Shown: positions 29,164 through 35,818 of the stretch, one piece after another
Numbering within the stretch: position 1 is the stretch's first letter
How the letters are laid out: every line of letters begins with the position of its first letter
Origin: Chloroflexota bacterium
GTDB lineage: Bacteria > Chloroflexota > Limnocylindria > Limnocylindrales > CSP1-4
Assembly: GCA_016781485.1 (NCBI GenBank)
Contig: JADDQH010000023.1
Coordinates: 1-38,380, forward strand
Direction of reading: 5' to 3'
Length of the DNA: 38,380 bases
The notes under the pieces: generated by a model
Told to the model about the DNA's origin: nothing
Databases searched by the model: none
What the model saw: only the letters and a program-made list of their open reading frames with translations
Position numbers and translations under genes: made by a program

Positions 29164-30209
29164 CGGCCGGGTGGGCAGCGCGCTCGGCAGGGACGCAGCG
29201 CGGCGACTCGGAGCAGCGCCGGGTGGGAGGCAGACTCGACGTGCGGAGGATGCGACCGGCCGACGCGTCAGCCGCTGCCGACGTCTTCTACGCCGCGCAG
29301 GACGAGCTCTACGATCGGCTGCACCAGCCGCGGATACCGCGCAACGAGGCGTCGCTGACCGCCTTCCTCGAGCGCCTCGTCCGCTCCGATCCGGAGCGCG
29401 CGTGGGTCGTGGAGTCGGAAGGCGATGGGACGGCACCGGACGGCGCCGCCGCGGCATCCGACGCCCGCCTCGCCGCCTTCGGGGTCGCGGTCCAGCGCGA
29501 GGCGTTCTGGTTCCTTTCGTTCCTGTTCGTCCGGCCCAAGGAGCAGGGGACCGGCGTCGGGCGGCGCCTCCTCGAGCGATGCATGCCCGGTGAGGGCGCC
29601 GGCGAACAGCCCGCGATCCTCGCGACATGTGTGGAATCGCTGCAGCCCGTTTCCACCGGGCTCTACGCGAGCTACGGCATCGTGCCGCGGATGCCCATGT
29701 TCGCGCTCGTCGGCGAGCCCCGTCCCGGGTCGCTTCCGGCCCTGCCCCCGTCGGTCCGCATTCGATCCTTCGAGTCGATCGCCGAGGGTGAGATCGACGG
29801 TCACCGACGCTTGGTCGAAGCCGTTGGATCGATCGACCACGCCAGGCTGGGCTACGCCCGTCCAGGCGACCACAGGGCATGGCGCGTCGACGACGGACGA
29901 CAGGGGTTCATCTATGTCGCGCGCGGCTCGGGAGAGCCGCTCGGCTACGGATACGTCCAGACGAGTGGGCGCGTCGGGCCCGTCGCGCTCCTCGATCCCG
30001 CTCTCGGACCCGCCGTGGTCGGGGATCTCATGCAACGCGCGCGACCGGCTGGCGCATGGCTTGCCCTCGTCCCCGGGGTTGCCGACCATACGCTCCTCGC
30101 CCTGTTGCGCGCCGGTCTCCGCTTCGACGGTACCCCGGCGCTCTTCTGTTCCACGCGAGACGGGCCCCGCTTCGAGGGATATCTGCCGGCCAGCTTCGCG
30201 CTCCTGTGA
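29160..30209 (+). CDS. Tandem GNAT-family N-acetyltransferase
   Basis: This is a 349-residue GNAT-superfamily protein with one clear and one degenerate acetyltransferase domain. The first (about residues 27-180) starts VRRMRPADASAAADVFYAA and carries the acetyl-CoA loop KEQGTGVGRRLLERCM (Q-x-x-G-x-G pattern). The second half (about 190-345) contains FIYVARGSGEPLGYGYVQ and WLALVPGVADHTLLALLRAG, resembling a GNAT strand-helix region but without an obvious CoA loop. The start GTG 29160 overlaps the prfB stop; the first 25 residues are not conserved-looking. The substrate is unknown. The stop shares a base with the next ATG (TGATG). Confidence 0.82.
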   Translation: MTAGWAARSAGTQRGDSEQRRVGGRLDVRRMRPADASAAADVFYAAQDELYDRLHQPRIPRNEASLTAFLERLVRSDPERAWVVESEGDGTAPDGAAAASDARLAAFGVAVQREAFWFLSFLFVRPKEQGTGVGRRLLERCMPGEGAGEQPAILATCVESLQPVSTGLYASYGIVPRMPMFALVGEPRPGSLPALPPSVRIRSFESIAEGEIDGHRRLVEAVGSIDHARLGYARPGDHRAWRVDDGRQGFIYVARGSGEPLGYGYVQTSGRVGPVALLDPALGPAVVGDLMQRARPAGAWLALVPGVADHTLLALLRAGLRFDGTPALFCSTRDGPRFEGYLPASFALL

Positions 30210-31075
30210 TGCGTGGCGAGCGCGGCGCGGTCGTACGCGGCACCGAGTGGAGTGCCGCGCTCCGCCGGGGGTCGGAGGCGGAGCTGAGGACGTGGCTCGA
30301 GTTCGCGCTCGCGTGCTGCGACGCCGCCGACGACGTCGGCCTCCGCTACTTCCGACACGCCGTCGAGATCACCACGAAGCCCGATCGGAGCTACGTCACC
30401 GGTGCTGACACCGCGATCGAGGAGCTGATACGCGGCCGACTCGCGGACGCATACCCGGACCACGGGATCCTGGGCGAAGAGTTCGGCGAGGAGGGGGCCG
30501 AGTCCTCGGTGCGATGGTACGTAGACCCGATCGATGCCACGCACAACTTCATGCGTGGGATCCCGATCTTCGCCACTCTGCTCGCGGTCGAGCGCGACGG
30601 CGAGATCCAGGTGGGGGTCATGAGCGCTCCCGCACTCGGGCAGCGATGGTACGCGTGGCGAGGCGGGGGCAGCTGGGCGGCGGTGACCCTCCGCGGAGTC
30701 GGGAGAGCGGCCCCGTCTCCTCGCCCGCTCCACGTCTCGAAGGTCGGGTCGATCGCGGAAAGCAGCCTCGTCCACTCCTCCGTGTCCACGCTGGACACGC
30801 CGCGCTGGCCCGGCTTTCGCATGCTCCTCGCGGACGTCTGGCGCGAGCGGGGGTTCGGCGACTTCTGGGGATACGGGCTCGTCGCCGAGGGCGCCGCGGA
30901 GGCGATGGTCGAGGCCGGGATGCACAGCTGGGACCTGGCTGCTGCAAGCGTGGTCGTCGAGGAGGCGGGGGGTCGTCTCACGGACCTCAACGGGGTGCGG
31001 ACGATCCAGGCTGACACCTGTCTGGCATCGAACGGGCTGCTCCACGACGAGCTCCTGCGGGCGATGGCGGGGTAG
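30209..31075 (+). CDS. Inositol-monophosphatase-family phosphatase (possibly histidinol-phosphatase)
   Basis: This Mg2+-dependent, Li+-sensitive-type phosphatase of the IMPase superfamily has 288 residues. Motifs are KPDRSYVTGADTAIEELI, GILGEEFGEE (metal-binding Glu), WYVDPIDATHNFMRGIPIFAT (the DPxDxTxNF motif with Ala-Thr-His in place of the usual Gly-Thr), and SWDLAAASVVVEEAGG (second metal Asp). Substrate candidates are histidinol-phosphate (HisN type), inositol-1-phosphate and fructose-1,6-bisphosphate; sequence alone does not decide, though overall size and the DATHNF variant suit HisN-like members. It starts at ATG 30209, coupled by TGATG to the GNAT gene. Confidence 0.9.
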   Translation: MRGERGAVVRGTEWSAALRRGSEAELRTWLEFALACCDAADDVGLRYFRHAVEITTKPDRSYVTGADTAIEELIRGRLADAYPDHGILGEEFGEEGAESSVRWYVDPIDATHNFMRGIPIFATLLAVERDGEIQVGVMSAPALGQRWYAWRGGGSWAAVTLRGVGRAAPSPRPLHVSKVGSIAESSLVHSSVSTLDTPRWPGFRMLLADVWRERGFGDFWGYGLVAEGAAEAMVEAGMHSWDLAAASVVVEEAGGRLTDLNGVRTIQADTCLASNGLLHDELLRAMAG

Positions 31076-31127
31076 CGTCGGGCGCCGGCCGACGGCCGAC
31101 AGGTTCGGCGGCGGCGGACAGGTCCTG

Positions 31128-31136
31128 TGCTACGCT
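31128..31136 (+). promoter_or_regulatory. Extended -10 at ftsE start
   Basis: TGC-TACGCT is an extended -10 (TGnTAnnnT) ending 6 bases before GTG 31143. Predicted transcription begins at or within a base of the GTG, so ftsE may be leaderless. No -35 is needed for an extended -10 and none is evident. Confidence 0.55.
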
Positions 31137-31142
31137 CGGCCG

Positions 31143-31949
31143 GTGAGCCTCTCTGTGGACCGAGCCTCGGAGGGCGCGACGGATCGTTCGGGCGCAGCCC
31201 TGCCCCGGCTTAGAGGCGCGCGAGGACGCGCGGGACGGGACGGCGCGCTCACGATCCGCCGGCCGTCGGTCGCGCTCCAGGACGTGAGCAAGGTCTACCC
31301 CAACGGCAGGCATGCCCTCGTCGACGTCGACCTGATCATCCCCGAGGGCGACTTCGTGTTCCTCGTCGGGCCATCGGGCGCAGGGAAGAGCACGCTCATC
31401 AAGCTGCTCGTGCGCGACGAGCTGCCGACGACCGGCCTCGTCTTCGTGGCTGGGCACGACCTGAGCCGGTTGAAGCGAGGCAAGGTCCCGCACCTCCGGC
31501 GCGAGATCGGGATCGTGTTCCAGGACTTCCGGCTCCTGGCCAGCAGGACAGTGCGTGAGAACGTGGCGTTCGCGCTCGAGGTCATCGGGGCTCCGCGCCG
31601 CCAGATCGGACCGGCAGTGGAGCGTGCGCTTGCGATCGTGGGACTGACGGAGCAGGCCGGCCAGCGGCCGAGCCAGTTGTCGGGCGGGGAGCAGCAGCGG
31701 ACGGGCATCGCCCGGGCGATCGTGCACCAGCCCCGCATCCTGATCGCCGACGAACCGACGGGGAACCTGGACCCGCTGACGAGCTGGGAGATCATCCAGC
31801 TCCTGCTGCGCATCAATGAGATGGGCACGACGGTGCTGATGGCGACCCACAACGCCGAGGTCGTTACGGCCCTCCGCAAGCGTGTCGTCGCTCTCGAGGA
31901 CGGAAGGGTCGTGCGCGACGAGGTCGGCGGCTATCACCGGGAGTATTGA
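31143..31949 (+). CDS. ftsE: Cell-division ATPase FtsE
   Basis: This ABC-type ATPase pairs with FtsX to control peptidoglycan hydrolases at division, on the inner face of the membrane. Motifs are VALQDVSKVYPNGRHAL, Walker A GPSGAGKSTLIKLL, Q-loop FQDFRLLASRTV, signature LSGGEQQRTGIARAI, Walker B ILIADEPTGNLDP and the H-loop ATHN. It has 268 residues against about 225-230 for most FtsE, owing to an Arg/Gly/Ala-rich N-terminal extension of about 38 residues. No later ATG/GTG start lies before the core, and the extended -10 sits right at GTG 31143, so the extension appears real. ftsX follows 27 bases on. Confidence 0.95.
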   Translation: MSLSVDRASEGATDRSGAALPRLRGARGRAGRDGALTIRRPSVALQDVSKVYPNGRHALVDVDLIIPEGDFVFLVGPSGAGKSTLIKLLVRDELPTTGLVFVAGHDLSRLKRGKVPHLRREIGIVFQDFRLLASRTVRENVAFALEVIGAPRRQIGPAVERALAIVGLTEQAGQRPSQLSGGEQQRTGIARAIVHQPRILIADEPTGNLDPLTSWEIIQLLLRINEMGTTVLMATHNAEVVTALRKRVVALEDGRVVRDEVGGYHREY

Positions 31950-31976
31950 GCGCCGCCGCTGCGGCACGGCCTAGCG

Positions 31977-32867
31977 GTGGTCCATTTCCTCGCGTTCTCG
32001 CTGCGCCGTGCTGCCGAGGGGCTGTGGCGCCATCCCGTCACCAGCATCGCGGCCGTGCTCACGATGGTGCTCATGCTGCTGATGGTGGCGGGCCTGCTGA
32101 TCGTCCTATCCGGTCTCCAGGCGGGGCTTCGCTTCGTGGAGGAGAAGGTCGAGGTGCAGGCAACACTCAACGAAGGGGTCAGCCGGGAACTCGTCGGCGC
32201 ACTCGAGGCAGACCTGCGCGCACTGCCCCAGGTTGCAAGCGTCACGTACGTGAGCAAGGAACAGGCCCGTGAGGACTTCCGCGCGTTCCTGCGCTCGCAA
32301 GGTAAGGAGGATCTCAGCGAGTACACCGGCACGAACCCATACCCGGCGAACCTGAGCATCAGGCTCCGCGACCCGGACGCCTTCGGGCAGGTCGCCGAGA
32401 CCTTGAGGCGGCCCCGCGGGGTCGTGCGCGAGATCTACGAGCGACAGCAGCTCGCCGAGTCCATCTCGACCATCGCCGACGTCATCCGGACCGTCGGCTT
32501 CGTCGTCGTCGCGGTGGTCGGGCTGATCGTGCTCCTCATCGTCATCAACACCATCCGGATGGCGGTCATGGCGCGTGCTCAGGAGATCGAGATCATGCGG
32601 CTGGTCGGCGCCTCCGACGCCTTCATCCGCTGGCCCTTCATCTTCGAGGGCCTGCTCGTGGGCCTGCTCGGGGCGCTGATCACGCTTGCGCTGCTGGCGC
32701 TCGGATCCCAGCCCATCGGGCAGCTGACCTTTCTGATCGCAAGTCGCGTGCCCGTCGGGTTCAACCAGCAGCTCGCCCAGCAGGTCGTCGCGATCGTCCT
32801 TGCGTCCGGGCTCGGGCTCGGCGGCCTCGGAGCTTACATCTCGGTCCGGACCTATCTGACGCGCTGA
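31977..32867 (+). CDS. ftsX: Cell-division protein FtsX
   Basis: This is the membrane partner of FtsE, 296 residues with the expected four helices. Helix 1 is at about 22-45 (TSIAAVLTMVLMLLMVAGLL). A large extracytoplasmic loop follows (about 50-165), containing LPQVASVTYVSKEQAREDF, as in ECD domains that recruit wall hydrolases. Three C-terminal helices come next, with the conserved VINTIRMAVMARAQEIEIMRLVGASD segment (parts INTIRMAVMARAQEIEIM and RLVGASDAFIRWPF) that couples to the ATPase. It starts at GTG 31977. It ends convergently with tmRNA, separated by a bidirectional hairpin. Confidence 0.95.
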   Translation: MVHFLAFSLRRAAEGLWRHPVTSIAAVLTMVLMLLMVAGLLIVLSGLQAGLRFVEEKVEVQATLNEGVSRELVGALEADLRALPQVASVTYVSKEQAREDFRAFLRSQGKEDLSEYTGTNPYPANLSIRLRDPDAFGQVAETLRRPRGVVREIYERQQLAESISTIADVIRTVGFVVVAVVGLIVLLIVINTIRMAVMARAQEIEIMRLVGASDAFIRWPFIFEGLLVGLLGALITLALLALGSQPIGQLTFLIASRVPVGFNQQLAQQVVAIVLASGLGLGGLGAYISVRTYLTR

Positions 32868-32906
32868 CGCGAGAGCCTGTGCGCGCGACGCAGGCAGCGA
32901 AAGCAC

Positions 32907-32937
32907 GAACGCGACGACCACTGCGGTCGTCGCGTTC
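32907..32937. terminator. Bidirectional terminator hairpin between ftsX and ssrA
   Basis: A perfect 13-bp stem, GAACGCGACGACC (32907-32919) with GGTCGTCGCGTTC (32925-32937), loop ACTGC. It lies between the convergent ftsX and tmRNA genes and can serve both. The T tracts on either side are weak, as is usual in high-G+C genomes. Confidence 0.8.
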
Positions 32938-32947
32938 TCGTCTGCGT

Positions 32948-33321
32948 TGGTGGAGATGGGGGAGGGTCGAACTCCCCGTCCAGAACCCTCAACCGAGGAC
33001 CTAGCTACGAGCGTGTCCGATGGTTTGTCGTCATCCTCGGCGGCCGGCATCGGCACCGTCCATCCGAGGACCAGTCACGTCCCCTTGCGGGCTTGTTCTC
33101 CGGCTACGCGACGCTTGCCGGAGCTGCATCCCCGCTTCATGACGCTTCCACAGCCCACGGGGATGAGGCTGCTTCCACGCTCACCTTACCGCCTTAGGCG
33201 GCGAGGGCGAGAGATCGCTGGCTGTTGCCAGTTACTTCTTTTGCCGTCTGTTTTACGAGGCCCGACGGCACCTCGGCTCGCGTTCCTCGGGGATCAGGCC
33301 CTGTCGAAACCACGCATCCCC
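32948..33321 (-). ncRNA. ssrA: Transfer-messenger RNA (tmRNA)
   Basis: This one-piece tmRNA of about 374 bases rescues stalled ribosomes with SmpB. The 5' end GGGGATG pairs with CATCTCC near the 3' end (one G-U), followed by ACCA, making the tRNA-like acceptor stem with encoded CCA. The 5' part carries the hallmark GGTTTCGACAGGG. The T arm reads GGGGAGTTCGACCCTCCCC. The tag ORF starts at resume codon GCA (33244-33242) and runs 16 codons to TAA (33196-33194), encoding AKEVTGNSQRSLALAA, whose LALAA end is the usual protease signal. smpB lies just upstream on the same strand. Confidence 0.97.
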
Positions 33322-33333
33322 ATGTGTCCGGAC

Positions 33334-33381
33334 CTTGCGTCCTGACGCAAGTATCGTAACCCATCCCCGGGACGGCGACAA
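33334..33381 (-). promoter_or_regulatory. Probable ssrA promoter and adjacent inverted repeat
   Basis: On the minus strand TTGTCG (33381-33376) and TACGAT (33358-33353) are 17 bases apart, predicting initiation near 33346 and a leader of about 25 bases removed by RNase P at 33321. A perfect 8-bp inverted repeat, CTTGCGTC/GACGCAAG (33334-33351), covers the predicted start and could be an operator or leader hairpin. Confidence 0.5.
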
Positions 33382-33426
33382 GCGATGCTTTCCGACGCTC
33401 CGGCGACACCGGCGACCCCGTCCCTG

Positions 33427-33891
33427 TTAGCGTCCTCGGGTCACCTCGGCGAGCTCCCGCGCGACCTCGCGCCGCGCGTCGCGCTCCGCGATGTCGCGCC
33501 GCCGGTCGTGGAGCTGCTTGCCGCGCGCGAGTCCCAGCTCCAGCTTCGCGTGACCTCGACCGGTGATATAGAGGCGAACGGGAACGATCGTCAGCCCCTT
33601 CGCGGCCGCACGGCCGAGCAACTGGTCGATCTCGGAGCGGTGGAGGAGAAGCTTCCGGGTACGGCGCGGCTCGTGGTTGTTACGGTTGCCGCCTTCAAAA
33701 GGCGCGATCGTGGCACCGATCAGCCAAGCCTCGCCGCGCTCCACGCGCGCGTACGCGTCCTGGAGATTCGCCTTTCCGGCACGGATGCTCTTGATCTCCG
33801 TGCCAGTCAGGACGAGTCCCGCCTCGAACGTGTCTTCGATGTGGTAGTCGTGACGCGCCTTCCGGTTGACGGCCACGGTCTGCTCGCCCAC
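33427..33891 (-). CDS. smpB: SsrA-binding protein SmpB
   Basis: This small RNA-binding beta-barrel protein of 154 residues delivers tmRNA to stalled ribosomes. Conserved features are the N-terminal VAVNRKARHDYHIEDTFEAG and LVLTGTEIKSIRAGKANL, then DAYARVERGEAWLIGATIAPF, RTRKLLLHRSEIDQLLGR and VPVRLYITGRGHAKLELGLARGK (parts VPVRLYITGRGHAKLE and LGLARGKQLHDRR). The basic C-terminal tail (DIAERDARREVARELAEV) enters the mRNA channel. It starts at GTG 33891 with GAGGGGC upstream. A structured leader with a micro-ORF lies between it and the protease gene, and ssrA follows 105 bases downstream. Confidence 0.96.
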   Translation of the reverse strand: MGEQTVAVNRKARHDYHIEDTFEAGLVLTGTEIKSIRAGKANLQDAYARVERGEAWLIGATIAPFEGGNRNNHEPRRTRKLLLHRSEIDQLLGRAAAKGLTIVPVRLYITGRGHAKLELGLARGKQLHDRRRDIAERDARREVARELAEVTRGR

Positions 33892-33949
33892 CTTCGAGCC
33901 CCTCGAGTGAAGGGAGCCCGCGCGACCGCCAGACCCCCTGGACGCACGA

Positions 33950-33973
33950 ACGCCGGCCCCTTCGGGCCGGCGT
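33950..33973 (-). terminator. Strong hairpin ahead of smpB (terminator/attenuator-like)
   Basis: A perfect 10-bp stem, ACGCCGGCCC with GGGCCGGCGT, loop GAAG on the minus strand. Read toward smpB it is followed by TCGTGCGTCC, with no U run, so intrinsic termination is uncertain. It ends the micro-ORF transcription unit and may gate read-through into smpB. Confidence 0.6.
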
Positions 33974-33986
33974 CCGAGTTGCTAGA

Positions 33987-34062
33987 CCACCACGCGGTGG
34001 GTCGCCTTAGGCGACTACCTCCCGCAAGGTGGTGCAGCGACTAGAACAATCGATCACTGCAC
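33987..34062 (-). promoter_or_regulatory. Alternating stems in smpB leader
   Basis: Three stems can form on the minus strand. GTGCAG (34062-34057) pairs with CTGCAC (34037-34032), closing over the micro-ORF start. GTCGCC/GGCGAC (34015-34001) has the stop codon TAA as its loop. CCACC/GGTGG (34000-33987) has a GCGT loop. The CACCAC just after CTGCAC can instead pair with GTGGTG of the last stem, so some structures exclude others, as in attenuators. Confidence 0.5.
34007..34057 (-). CDS. 16-codon micro-ORF in smpB leader
   Basis: GTG at 34057 opens a 16-codon frame (MIDCSSRCTTLREVVA, then TAA at 34009-34007). GAAAGGAGGTGAT (34075-34063 region) precedes it, a 13-base match to the 16S 3' end, with 9 bases between GGAGG and GTG. 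A second start, ATG 34064, would give MCSDRLF but is only 2 bases from GGAGG. A promoter with 17-base spacing lies just upstream. The peptide has two Cys and no signal or membrane helix. It could be a leader peptide whose translation shapes the following stems, or a microprotein. No known family is recognised. Confidence 0.5.
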   Translation of the reverse strand: MIDCSSRCTTLREVVA

Positions 34063-34085
34063 ATCACCTCCTTTCGTCTGTCGAA

Positions 34086-34114
34086 AGGATACGCGAGACA
34101 GCGCCGGCTGACAA
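34086..34114 (-). promoter_or_regulatory. Promoter of micro-ORF/smpB leader
   Basis: On the minus strand TTGTCA (34114-34109) and TATCCT (34091-34086) are separated by exactly 17 bases. Predicted transcription starts near 34079, giving about 20 bases of leader that is mostly the extended Shine-Dalgarno. CCTTTCG and CGAAAGG (34070-34090 region) form an inverted repeat spanning the start point. Confidence 0.7.
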
Positions 34115-34142
34115 GCCCCCGCCCCAGATGCCTCGCCCACCC

Positions 34143-35603
34143 CTACGCCGCCGGGCGCAGCGAGCTTCCCTCCGCCTCCTCCTCGAGCAGGACCTCGATC
34201 GCGCGGTCGAGCACTCGATCCTCGTCCGGATCCTCATCGTCCGGTGCCTCCACGAGGACGTCCGGCTTCAGCCCCTTCTCGTTGATCCACCTCTGGTTCG
34301 GCGTCAGCCACTTTGCGATGGTCAACCGGAACCCGCCGCTGTCGGGCTCGAGCGTCTCCCAGGTCTGGATGGTGCCCTTGCCGTACGTCGGCGTCCCCAC
34401 GAGCACCGCGCGCCCTGTGTCCTGGAGGGCGCCGGCGAGGATCTCGGTCGCGCTCGCCGAGTTCTCGTTGACGATCGCGACGATCCTGATGTCGGCGTCG
34501 GTCGCGACGCCGCCCGCGATCGCTTCCTTCGCTTCCCTCCTGCCCTTCGCGTCTTCCTGCCAGTAGATCGGCCCCTCGGCGATGAACTGGCTCGCGATGT
34601 CGAGTGCGGCGTCGACGAAGCCGCCCGGGTCGTCCCGGAGGTCGAGCACGAGGTGCTTGAGGCGCTTGTCTGCGACCAGCTCGTGAAGCTGGTCCTTGAA
34701 GTCGTCCGCCGCGCTCGAGCTGAAGCTCTCGATGCGCAGGTACCCCACACGGCCGTTGGCCAGGACCTCGCTGATGACGTCCTCGGTCTCGATCATCGCC
34801 CGCTCGATGGTCACCTTGAATTCGGCCGCATCCCCTCGGCTGACGGTCAGCGTCACGGACGTCCCGGCCTTGCCCCGGACGCGGGCGATGGTCTCGTCGA
34901 GGGTGTCGCCGTCGACCGACTCGCCGTCCACGGCGAGCACGCGGTCGTTCTTCTGGAGGCCAGCGCGGATCGCGGGCGAGTTTCGCAGCGGCCGCGCCAC
35001 GAGCAGGTGGCAGGTCCCGCCGATCGGCGAGCAGGGCTCGTTCGTGGTCTCGTCGCGGGTCGTCATCTCGGCGCCGATCCCCTCGAACTGGCCCGTCAGC
35101 GCCGAGAGGCTCTCGCGATACTCCTGGGAAGTCATGTACGACGAATAGGGGTCGTCCAGCGCCTCGAACAGGCCGCTGATCGCGCCCTCGACAAGCTTCT
35201 TCTCGTCGTACGTCCCGACGAAGTCGTTCGTGATCTTCCCGTACGCGTCCCAGAACGGCTGGAACCGCTCCTGGAGGCTCGGCGGGGTTCCGGCCGTCGA
35301 CTGCTGTCGCTGGCCGAGCGTGAACCCCGCAACGAACAGTGCCGCACCGGACAACGCGGCGATGAGGAAGAGGGCGACGACGACCGTGAGGCGCCCTGGG
35401 GCCTGCGACCCAGGGACGGCCTGGAGCGGGCTGGGGAGGCCCGGGGGCAGCTCTTCGATCAGCGGTCGCGCGAGCTGCCCGTTGGAGCCCGAGTGGTCGC
35501 TGGCAGAGGGCGATGAAACGGTCCCGCGCGCATCGACGGCGCCAGGATCGACCTCTGCTCCGTCTGAGGGAGAGGCCGGCGAGGGGGTCTGGAGAGAGGA
35601 CAT
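34143..35603 (-). CDS. Carboxy-terminal processing protease, peptidase family S41
   Basis: This is a membrane-anchored CtpA-like serine protease of 486 residues. A disordered N-terminus of about 70 residues leads to one helix at about 73-97 (LTVVVALFLIAALSGAALFVAGF), so the catalytic part is extracytoplasmic. A PDZ domain follows (about 150-240: EGIGAEM, RPLRNSPAIRAGLQKNDRVLAVDGESV in parts SPAIRAGLQKNDRVLAVDGE). The protease core has GRVGYLRIESFSSS, LVLDLRDDPGGFVDAALDIA, NENSASATEILAGAL (nucleophile Ser in SAS) and VGTPTYGKGTIQT (general-base Lys). Two extra Cys (EPCSPIGGTCHLL) in the PDZ region may form a disulfide. Roles of relatives include trimming wall-enzyme or secreted proteins. A -10-like TAGACT lies at 35662-35657. 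Confidence 0.93.
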   Translation of the reverse strand: MSSLQTPSPASPSDGAEVDPGAVDARGTVSSPSASDHSGSNGQLARPLIEELPPGLPSPLQAVPGSQAPGRLTVVVALFLIAALSGAALFVAGFTLGQRQQSTAGTPPSLQERFQPFWDAYGKITNDFVGTYDEKKLVEGAISGLFEALDDPYSSYMTSQEYRESLSALTGQFEGIGAEMTTRDETTNEPCSPIGGTCHLLVARPLRNSPAIRAGLQKNDRVLAVDGESVDGDTLDETIARVRGKAGTSVTLTVSRGDAAEFKVTIERAMIETEDVISEVLANGRVGYLRIESFSSSAADDFKDQLHELVADKRLKHLVLDLRDDPGGFVDAALDIASQFIAEGPIYWQEDAKGRREAKEAIAGGVATDADIRIVAIVNENSASATEILAGALQDTGRAVLVGTPTYGKGTIQTWETLEPDSGGFRLTIAKWLTPNQRWINEKGLKPDVLVEAPDDEDPDEDRVLDRAIEVLLEEEAEGSSLRPAA

Positions 35604-35818
35604 CGAGACCAGGGGATCCTTCGTCGTGAGCGCGCCGCTCGCGCGGCGCCATGATCAGTCTACGCCGGCGGCCGACCAGACGCCTCCGGCAGCCACGCCC
35701 CAAGCGTGGCGGCGCGACGTTGGTGGGTCACGACTCCCCGACTCGCTCTCCACGCCGCGGCGCCGCGCACCAGGGCGCCGGCCGGGACCAGGCGACGCCG
35801 AGTGGGGCGGCGCCGCCG
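35604..35818. other. Intergenic region between VanW and S41 protease genes
   Basis: These 215 bases have no supported gene. A minus-strand TAGACT (35662-35657) about 50 bases upstream of the protease ATG is a possible -10; the -35 is poor. No clear terminator was seen. Confidence 0.4.

Noticed and set aside
32940-32990. Separate tRNA gene suggested by a T-arm and CCA end
   Set aside because: The T arm and CCA are the 3' part of tmRNA; the matching 5' half with GGTTTCGACAGGG and the tag ORF lies 370 bases away.
33385-34044. 219-codon plus-strand ORF opposite smpB
   Set aside because: Antisense shadow of smpB and its leader; no motifs.
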